Origin: Myxococcus eversor | GTDB lineage: Bacteria; Myxococcota; Myxococcia; Myxococcales; Myxococcaceae | Reading direction: 5' to 3' | Assembly (NCBI RefSeq): GCF_010894455.1 | Contig: NZ_JAAIXY010000010.1 | Span: 150,024 to 214,023, forward strand | Length of the DNA stretch: 64,000 nt | In this document: positions 58,699 through 64,000 of the stretch, one piece after another | Position numbering within the stretch: position 1 is the first letter of the stretch | How the letters are laid out: each line of letters begins with the position of its first letter | Translations under genes and position numbers: made by a program | Notes under the pieces: model-generated | The model's database searches: none | The model's input: the letters and a program-made list of their open reading frames with translations, nothing else | What the model was told of the DNA's origin: nothing

Positions 58699-59184
58699 TC
58701 AGGTCGACGTGCCACTGTCCGAGGGGTCCCACTGCCAGCCGGCGCCAGAGGGGGCGTTACAAGGGTAGATGCTGCCATTGCAGCGACCGATGCGCATGTC
58801 CAGATGCTTTCCTTCGGGAAGATCCTTGTTGCATCGCCCGCTGTTCCCATTCCCGCCGGTGAAGTAACAGATGCCCTGGCGGGAGCCGTCCCCGAGCTTC
58901 CAGTGGACGCCGACGCGCATGCTGTCCTCCCTCTCATCCCAGATGCAGAAGTTGTCGGTGGCCTTGTTGTATGATCCCCTGCCGTATTCTCCCCTGTCCC
59001 AGCCGATGGTGACGTAGTTCCCCAAGTCGCAGCTTCCAGAAGCCTGGTTGAGCTCAACGGGCGCCAGCGACGACTCGGTGGTTCCCATGGACTCCGGGGT
59101 GGAGGGTTCATCTCCGCCAGCACCGCAGGCGCCTCCCAACGCGGCGGCAAGAACCCATCCCAGCAGAGCAGTGCGATTCCTCAT
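58699..59184 (-). CDS. small hypothetical lipoprotein
   Basis: A 161-residue lipoprotein: leader MRNRTALLGWVLAAALGGAC with lipobox. The mature domain begins after a Ser/Thr/Pro-rich linker and contains ASGSCDLGNYVTIGWDRG, NFCIWDERED, GICYFTGG, RCNKDLPEG and CNAPSGAGWQWDPSD, a Cys- and Trp-rich secreted domain. No family recognised. Confidence 0.72.
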   Translation of the reverse strand: MRNRTALLGWVLAAALGGACGAGGDEPSTPESMGTTESSLAPVELNQASGSCDLGNYVTIGWDRGEYGRGSYNKATDNFCIWDEREDSMRVGVHWKLGDGSRQGICYFTGGNGNSGRCNKDLPEGKHLDMRIGRCNGSIYPCNAPSGAGWQWDPSDSGTST

Positions 59185-59692
59185 GTCGAGACTCCTTCAA
59201 GTACTGGATGCGAGTGACCGCCAACCATGGCAGCGACATGATTTCTATGAAATTCTTGGATAGCCATCAATTCAGGTTGATGTGAAGATTGTCCGGTGGA
59301 CAGCGGGATGAGGTCCTCGAGTCCGTCTGCTTGCCAGGTCTTGGCTGGCTGTGGCGGCTTGATCTGAGGATGCCCCTTGCTAACGGCCAGATCAGCCCTG
59401 ACTTGCGTCAGGTGCTGTCATGCCTGCGAAGTGGGTGGTGTCAGGGACAGCACCACCCACTTCGCCCATGTCCAAAGAGCGCGCCAGTCAGCGCCGCAGG
59501 CGGCCTTCTCCGCGTGCTGACCTCTCACCTATCAGGCCACGAGCGCGAGCGCGGCGGCCTCGCTACCAGTCGTCGGCGCTGGCTCGCAGTGCTCGGCCGC
59601 TTTCCAGGACGGAAGAGGCGATTGGCTCAATGGCGCGAGGACCTATCAGCTTCATGTGCCGCCGAACGTCCCGGCGGAGGACTCTCCCTGTG
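59185..59692. other. intergenic DNA with a long inverted repeat
   Basis: About 510 bases between a lipoprotein start and the IS5-type remnant. The notable feature is the 15-bp perfect inverted repeat at 59426-59465. No coding frame looks real; the region is probably decayed mobile-element DNA. Confidence 0.45.
59426..59465. repeat. 15-bp perfect inverted repeat
   Basis: GCGAAGTGGGTGGTG and CACCACCCACTTCGC flank a 10-base spacer TCAGGGACAG. The spacer resembles the TCAGGGACA core found at ends of some IS/REP-type elements. It could be a transposon end, a REP-like hairpin or a terminator. Confidence 0.6.
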
Positions 59693-59839
59693 TCAGGGAG
59701 TGACGACGCGACGGAAGAAGTGGAGCCGCGCGAAGAAGCGTTCCACCTTCCAGCGTCGCGTGTAGCGCCGCAGCTTGCACCCATCCTGCGTGGCCTTGCG
59801 CTTGCGGCCCCGGCGGTGTGGAGCAATCAGCTTCACGCC
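59693..59839 (-). pseudogene. IS5-family transposase C-terminal remnant
   Basis: The reverse strand reads [20 protein letters not shown] followed by [20 protein letters not shown] and FFRRVV, the C-terminal DDE-domain signature of IS5-type transposases (RRWKVERxFAWL). Only about 48 codons remain. Its 5' edge abuts the truncated gene on the forward strand. Confidence 0.8.
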
Positions 59840-59855
59840 GCGCTTCCACCCCGAC

Positions 59856-60386
59856 GTGGCGCCGTTCCTCTCGCGACTGCTGGACGAGTTCGCCATCAGC
59901 GAGCGACAATGGAAGATTGCCGAACTCAACGCCTTCCGGCCTCCTGTGCAAGAAGAGTGGCTCCCTGTCGCCCATCTCTCGGACGTGTCGAATCCGGAGC
60001 GCGTCCTCGAATCCTACGGAGACTTGTCCGAAGGTCTCGTGGCCGTGCTTCAGATGGATGTGCCCTCCATCATGAAGGAGACGCCTGAGTTCCTGACGGA
60101 CCTCGACTGCCACTTCTGGAAGACCCACTTTCCCGAGCGCTACACGCGCGACGTCCTCGACGGACACACGATACCGGCGTCAGGCGCCTACCAAGGGGGC
60201 ATGCTGGTTCGGCGGTTGGGAGGGACGTGGGCGCTGAGGCAGAAGATGGAAGCGTCCCAGGTGCGAGTGGGCAAGCGAATCTGGCTGCCCTTCCTCCGTG
60301 CTCGCCGGTACCTGCCGTCCCGCCAGTCGCTGCTGGACTATTCGCTCACGCAGTTCTTCCATGAAGCGGAGCGGTACCGGACCTGA
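59856..60386 (+). CDS. hypothetical protein, probably 5'-truncated by an IS5-type insertion
   Basis: A forward frame encoding about 176 residues from an in-frame GTG at 59856 (no clear ribosome site). The sequence looks genuinely coding: [60 protein letters not shown]. Upstream of about 59843 the frame becomes antisense to the IS5 remnant, so the native start may be lost. No family recognised. Confidence 0.5.
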   Translation: MAPFLSRLLDEFAISERQWKIAELNAFRPPVQEEWLPVAHLSDVSNPERVLESYGDLSEGLVAVLQMDVPSIMKETPEFLTDLDCHFWKTHFPERYTRDVLDGHTIPASGAYQGGMLVRRLGGTWALRQKMEASQVRVGKRIWLPFLRARRYLPSRQSLLDYSLTQFFHEAERYRT

Positions 60387-60406
60387 CTGGGCGTATTCGA
60401 GCCTGA

Positions 60407-60583
60407 CGGCAGCATCCGGGCGAGGAATGGGCGAGGCAGAAGCTGGCGGAGCCAGGAAGCGTCGGCAAGCTCGCGGACAACCGCCAGTGGGAGCTGGCAG
60501 CGCTTGCTCGCGCGGGCTTCTCCCTCACCATCGCGAAGCGCCTCATCGGCGGAACGGCTGAAGAGGTGCCGCTCCGCCTCTGA
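60407..60583 (+). pseudogene. short fragment, possibly a RecX-like C-terminus
   Basis: An open frame without a start encodes EEWARQKLAEPG, then NRQWELAALARAGFSLTIAK and RLIGG. The pattern (basic helix, aromatic, GF-S, then a helix) resembles one three-helix repeat of RecX. Only about 55 codons lie between stops. This is a weak match. Confidence 0.3.
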
Positions 60584-60605
60584 CGCGGTAGCGAAGGCGG
60601 GGCGG

Positions 60606-61355
60606 TCAGTACATTCGCAGGTCGTACCGCGGCTCGTTTCCCGGGGTGAGGGTATCGTAGTCCCCCTGCGGTAAAGTGCGCAGGTCGGTCACCTTCACCA
60701 CGTAGGCGCCCTGGGCCGCGACATTACCCGTGATGGTGACGTTGCGGCACTGGGGATAGAACGGATCACACGAAGGCCCCTGGCCGCTGGCCAGCCGCGC
60801 GCCCAGGGTGCGGTTATTGTAATCGTAGGCGTAGAGCTCCACACGGAGCCCTTGATAGAAGCCCACGTTGTAGGCCTGCACTGTCATCACCTGGGCGACC
60901 GGCGTGTAGACGAGGATCCAGTCCACGTCGCCCACCCGGTGGAAGGTGTGCTTGAGCTGCGGCGCCCCGTACGCGGAGGCAGTGAGGTGCGTGTCGTCGT
61001 TTTCGAAGGCGTCCGGGGGCACCAGCAGACAGTTGGCATTGGACGAGGGGACGTTCCTGGTGCAGACGCCGCTTTGGCATCCACAGCCGGTGATGCAATC
61101 CGCGCCCGTGGAGCAGGTTCGCAGGGGCGGCGCGTCGCAGTCGATGGTGGGAGGAGGCGGACCGGGGATCACGTCCGCCGGCACGCAGGCGCCGCTTCGA
61201 CATTGACAATAGCTGCTGCAGTTGAGGTCGCTCGAACAGCTCCGGAGCGTGGCTGCTTGCGTTCGGAGCGCGTCGGCGGGGGCCTCCTCCTCAATGCTTC
61301 CACAACCCACGAGGCCCAGCAGCAGTGCGGCGACACTCCATCGGATTCTCTTCAC
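60606..61355 (-). CDS. lipoprotein with two Cys-rich motifs and a PPC-like C-terminal domain (paralogue)
   Basis: A 249-residue paralogue of the lipoprotein at 17878-18621, with the same order of parts: lipobox (LLLGLVGC), two Cys motifs (SCSSDLNCSSYCQCRSGACV and TCSTGADCITGCGCQSGVC), then the PPC-like domain (FENDDTHLTASAY, GDVDWILVY, VVKVTDLRTLPQGDY) and the terminal RYDLRMY. A further fragment of the family lies directly upstream (61538-61639). Function unknown. Confidence 0.82.
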   Translation of the reverse strand: MKRIRWSVAALLLGLVGCGSIEEEAPADALRTQAATLRSCSSDLNCSSYCQCRSGACVPADVIPGPPPPTIDCDAPPLRTCSTGADCITGCGCQSGVCTRNVPSSNANCLLVPPDAFENDDTHLTASAYGAPQLKHTFHRVGDVDWILVYTPVAQVMTVQAYNVGFYQGLRVELYAYDYNNRTLGARLASGQGPSCDPFYPQCRNVTITGNVAAQGAYVVKVTDLRTLPQGDYDTLTPGNEPRYDLRMY

Positions 61356-61537
61356 GGGGTTCTCCTCTGGGTTTCCAGGTCGGATGCCTCAGGCGGGTCC
61401 TGCCGGAAACCCTCTCCTTCACGGATTGTGAATCCTGACACCTGGATAGGGAGTCGGCAACCTCTGTCAAAGAAGGCCCGGTGTCGGTGTGGGATGGAGG
61501 ACGCCGGGGCCCGGATGTTTGACTTTGCCCAGACTCC

Positions 61538-61639
61538 GTACCGCTTCAGGTCGTACGTCGGGGCGGGCCGCCAGTCGCTCCCATTCGGGACGGCGCGCCA
61601 GTCCGTCACCTTCACCGCGTAGTCTTTCGACAGGGTGAA
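61538..61639 (-). pseudogene. C-terminal fragment of a third PPC-like lipoprotein
   Basis: The reverse strand encodes DYAVKVTDWRAVPNGSDW then RPAPTYDLKRY, which matches the last 30 residues of the two full-length paralogues (KVTDVRNIPAGSDW and similar). The frame runs past the expected end and has no lipoprotein leader upstream, so it is a remnant of a tandem copy. Confidence 0.7.
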
Positions 61640-61898
61640 ATCTGTCGGAGAGTAGCGGAATTTCGCTCGGGCCTTCGGGACGGTGAAGGCCCATCGGATG
61701 CGGAGGAAGTCGGAGGACTCGAACACAGTGCCATTCAGCTCGCTCTTTCCTCCCACGAGGGGCGCGTGGCCCCTCCGTCCTGTGGCCTTTTGGCAACGAG
61801 CTGAGAGCGTGTACCGTATGCGTTCGACGGATCTCGCGCTGATGTGAGGGGCGGGCCAGCTACCCCCCCTGTGTCAGGAAGTTTGTCGCCTCTGCCGT
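61640..61898. other. intergenic, remnant DNA
   Basis: About 260 bases between the PPC fragment and copy C of the dispersed element. The stretch near 61640-61756 stays open in the fragment's frame but does not resemble the paralogues. No other feature seen. Confidence 0.35.
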
Positions 61899-61984
61899 GC
61901 GCGCCTCGCTCGCTCGCATTGACGCACGGTTCGACAAGGCCGTGACGCGCTCAGGACGCAGCGGCCGAGGTTGGGTCGGCACGG
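61899..61984 (+). repeat. dispersed TGACGC element, copy C
   Basis: Hexamer positions 61920, 61932 (degenerate), 61943 and 61954 keep the 12/11/11 spacing. The left flank GCGCCTCGCTCGC is shared with copy D, and the tail AGCGGCCGAGGTTGGGTCGG is diverged from the others. It lies about 60 bases upstream of the TPR gene. Confidence 0.7.
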
Positions 61985-62042
61985 GGAGGAAAGAAGTGCA
62001 TCGGAGTGTCGTGAAAGGGTCTCGCTCGCGTATCCTTGCTTC

Positions 62043-63527
62043 ATGGGCCTCTTCAATCGCCTCTTCGGTCGCGTGGTCAGGCCGGCACCCACCTCGCCCG
62101 AGGCTGTGCGCGAGCTCCTCTTCGATGCCGTGCAATCACAGGATGACGCCGCGCTCATCCGGCTCTGTGCCGAGCACGAAGCCCTGCTCCTCGAGCACTA
62201 CCCTGCCTGGTTGACGGTTCCCGAGAGCGTCCGCAAGGAGCCGACACACCTCCAGCGCTATGGCCAGGGGCTCATCGGCATCGCTCAGTGCCTCGCGCAG
62301 ACTCGGAACCGGCCCGAAATGTTCCAGCGGATGATGGGGACTCCCGCCGATAACGCCATCGTGCGCTGGCAGGAGACACGGGAGCGCGCCAACACGCTCA
62401 TGCGCGGGCTGGACTTCGAAGGTGCGCTATCGCTGCTCACTCCCGAGGCGGAGCGAATCCAGGGCCTGTCGGGAGGAAACGCCGAGTCCATGAAGGCCAT
62501 GACCTCCGGGCAGATGGCCGCGTGTCATTACCAGGAGGGCCGGGCGGAGACCGCGCTTCCGCTCTTCCGGCAGGCGATTGACCTGTGCCGGAGGGCCGGT
62601 GACAACGAGGGCGTCGTCGTCTACCTGGAAAACAGCTTCGAGGCGCACCGCTACCTGGGACAGGGAGGGGATGCGGCAGGCGTGGCCAGGGAACTCGCGG
62701 TGGCGCTGGAGCAGGTGGGCCAGGATTCGCGGGCCCGCCGCATCCGGAACGTCGCCGAAATCGTCCGGGCCGGTGAGCCGCTCAATCGGGTGGTGGCGCA
62801 ACTCGACAGCGTCACCCTCGAACTGGACGAGCTGCCCGCGCTCATTGAGGGGAGGCTGCAATTCATCTTCTGCCGCAATCGACTCGACCTGGCGCGCACC
62901 ACGGCCCTGGTCGAGCGAGGCCGTGAGCTGGGCGGGGAGGGCCGCTACGGGGAGGCGCTTGAGCTCTTCCAGGAGGCACGGCGTATCGACTCCTACTCGC
63001 CCGAGCCCCGCTACGAAGGGGCCGTCACGCTCCTCCACCTCCAGCGCGCGAGCGAGGCCGTGGCCTGGTACGACGAGGTGGAGGCGCTTGCGCCGGGCTG
63101 GTACCGGTGTCGCGCCGAGCGCTGGCTGGCCGCTGGAATCGCCGCCGGAAGGATTCCATACGGGGCCTTCACCGTGATGCGCACGCTCGAGCTTCCGAAC
63201 CTGGGCGCGGAGGACCGGTTGCGACTCACGCGCCAGGCCATCGGCGAGGCACCGGGAGTGCCCGAGCTTCAACTGCAACTGGGCCGGCAGCTCACGGCGC
63301 TCGACCGGAAGGACGAGGCACGGGAGGCGCTCGAGGTGGGGTTGGCACAGGCGGAGGAGCCAGACATCCGCTCGCGTCTGCTGATCGAGTCCGCGGCCGA
63401 TGCCGCGCCTTCGGCGGACCGGGACAGGATGATCCACGAGGCCATGGAGCCTGGGGGAAACCTGGTCGCCGCGGCAATGGCGCGGGTCCTGCTCCACTCG
63501 GGAACCGGCCAGCGCCTGGTTCACTGA
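62043..63527 (+). CDS. tetratricopeptide-repeat protein
   Basis: A 494-residue cytoplasmic protein from ATG 62043, opening MGLFNRLFGRVV like the DUF4261-like protein at 53064. It is almost all helical with TPR-like pairs: RANTLMRGLDFEGALSLL, ACHYQEGRAETALPLFRQAI, EGRYGEALELFQEARRIDS and LTALDRKDEAREALEVGL. It is probably a scaffold or protein-interaction module. It is flanked by copies C and D of the dispersed element. Confidence 0.85.
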   Translation: MGLFNRLFGRVVRPAPTSPEAVRELLFDAVQSQDDAALIRLCAEHEALLLEHYPAWLTVPESVRKEPTHLQRYGQGLIGIAQCLAQTRNRPEMFQRMMGTPADNAIVRWQETRERANTLMRGLDFEGALSLLTPEAERIQGLSGGNAESMKAMTSGQMAACHYQEGRAETALPLFRQAIDLCRRAGDNEGVVVYLENSFEAHRYLGQGGDAAGVARELAVALEQVGQDSRARRIRNVAEIVRAGEPLNRVVAQLDSVTLELDELPALIEGRLQFIFCRNRLDLARTTALVERGRELGGEGRYGEALELFQEARRIDSYSPEPRYEGAVTLLHLQRASEAVAWYDEVEALAPGWYRCRAERWLAAGIAAGRIPYGAFTVMRTLELPNLGAEDRLRLTRQAIGEAPGVPELQLQLGRQLTALDRKDEAREALEVGLAQAEEPDIRSRLLIESAADAAPSADRDRMIHEAMEPGGNLVAAAMARVLLHSGTGQRLVH

Positions 63528-63588
63528 GCCGCAGTCTGGTGCCACGAGCCCGCCTCGCGCATTGCCGACCCAGGAAGAACGATGACCG

Positions 63589-63672
63589 CGCGCGCCTCGC
63601 TCGCATTGACGCACTGCCGAAGGCGGCCTTGCCGCGTCCATGACGCAGCGACCGAGTTTTGGGTAGGCACAG
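63589..63672 (+). repeat. dispersed TGACGC element, copy D
   Basis: Hexamer positions 63607, 63619 (degenerate), 63630 (TGCCGC) and 63641 keep the 12/11/11 spacing, followed by AGCGACCGAGTTTTGGGTAG and GCACAGG. It lies between the TPR gene and the convergent GNAT gene. Confidence 0.75.
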
Positions 63673-63697
63673 GTCCACGAAGTATCGAGCAGGCGCG

Positions 63698-64000
63698 TCA
63701 GAGCTGCTGGTACATCACCCATGCATCGACGTCGCCCGCGGTGGGATGCCGGAACGCGAGCGGCAGCCGCCCGACGATGTCGAACCCGAGCGCCTGCCAG
63801 AGCTTCACGGCCCGCGTGTTCGTGCTGACGACGAAGTTGAACTGCATGGCGCGGTAGCCACGCACGCGCGCATGCTCCAGCGAGTGCGCGCACATACGAC
63901 GCGCGATGCCTCGGCCCAGCGCGGCCGCGCTGGTCATGTAGCCACAGTTGCAGACGTGCCGTCCGCCACCGGCCTGGTTCGGACGGATGAAATAGGTGCC
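63698..64000 (-). CDS. GNAT-family N-acetyltransferase, C-terminal part
   Basis: The reverse-strand frame is open to the window edge. It encodes the second half of a GNAT fold: GTYFIRPNQAGGG, then the acetyl-CoA loop ALGRGIARRMCAHSLEHAR, FNFVVSTNTRAVKLWQALGF and the terminal strand. The N-terminal part lies beyond base 64000. Substrate unknown. Confidence 0.9.
   Translation of the reverse strand, partial: GTYFIRPNQAGGGRHVCNCGYMTSAAALGRGIARRMCAHSLEHARVRGYRAMQFNFVVSTNTRAVKLWQALGFDIVGRLPLAFRHPTAGDVDAWVMYQQL

Noticed and set aside
62427-63893. 488-codon reverse ORF
   Set aside because: It is antisense to the TPR gene, which has clear helical repeats, a good start and codon use typical of the region.

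Overview
The window reads as chromosomal DNA of a myxobacterium (Myxococcus/Corallococcus/Archangium type). It is very GC-rich and has many small lipoproteins and secreted proteases. It also carries myxobacterial hallmarks: ELWxxDGT repeats, Cys-rich repeats of the DUF4215 type, HEIGH and astacin metalloproteases, a DUF1552/DUF1592 gene pair, Imm11-type immunity proteins and a hybrid of secondary metabolism with predation-style exoenzymes. The genus is an inference from gene content only. I saw no rRNA, tRNA or CRISPR array.

Layout. 0-22 kb: one-component regulators (HxlR, three AraC, TetR) paired with short-chain dehydrogenases, a hydrolase and a monooxygenase-like protein. Between them lie secreted and lipid-anchored proteins (ELWxxDGT protein, FAD oxidoreductase, HEIGH protease with five near-identical C-terminal repeats), a metallophosphoesterase, an Imm11-like immunity protein and a broken CapA gene. 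22.9-30.8 kb: three genes coupled by ATGA overlaps that encode a non-ribosomal peptide synthetase (A-PCP-C-A-PCP), a second protein (C-PCP) whose condensation domain has lost its catalytic histidine, and a cytochrome P450. This is the most interesting locus: no thioesterase, no MbtH protein, and a degenerate C domain next to a P450. 31-37 kb: a RoxA/RoxB-like dihaem oxygenase divergent from a TetR gene with palindromic sites between them, then a three-gene lipoprotein cluster ending in an Lnt-like N-acyltransferase. 37-48.9 kb: WYL regulator with epoxide hydrolase, RibD-like reductase, EGF/FG-GAP lipoprotein, astacin protease, DUF1552/DUF1592 pair, and an outer-membrane barrel protein. 49-64 kb: M4 protease with Ig-like domains, a DUF4261-like protein, TetR, NmrA-like and SGNH genes, small lipoproteins, a TPR protein and a partial GNAT acetyltransferase. 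This last region is littered with transposase remnants (IS3, ISL3, IS5 types).

Two features cut across the layout. First, a dispersed intergenic element of about 85-110 bp occurs four times in the same orientation (near 20.9, 58.0, 61.9 and 63.6 kb), built on TGACGC hexamers spaced 12/11/11 bp followed by a conserved tail. Second, several enzymes have lost key residues: the alpha/beta hydrolase at 2.7 kb has Ala for the nucleophilic Ser, the second C domain has HLxxxDG for HHxxxDG, and the P450 lacks the usual acid/alcohol pair in its I helix. All family names come from reading translated sequence by eye; no database search was run.
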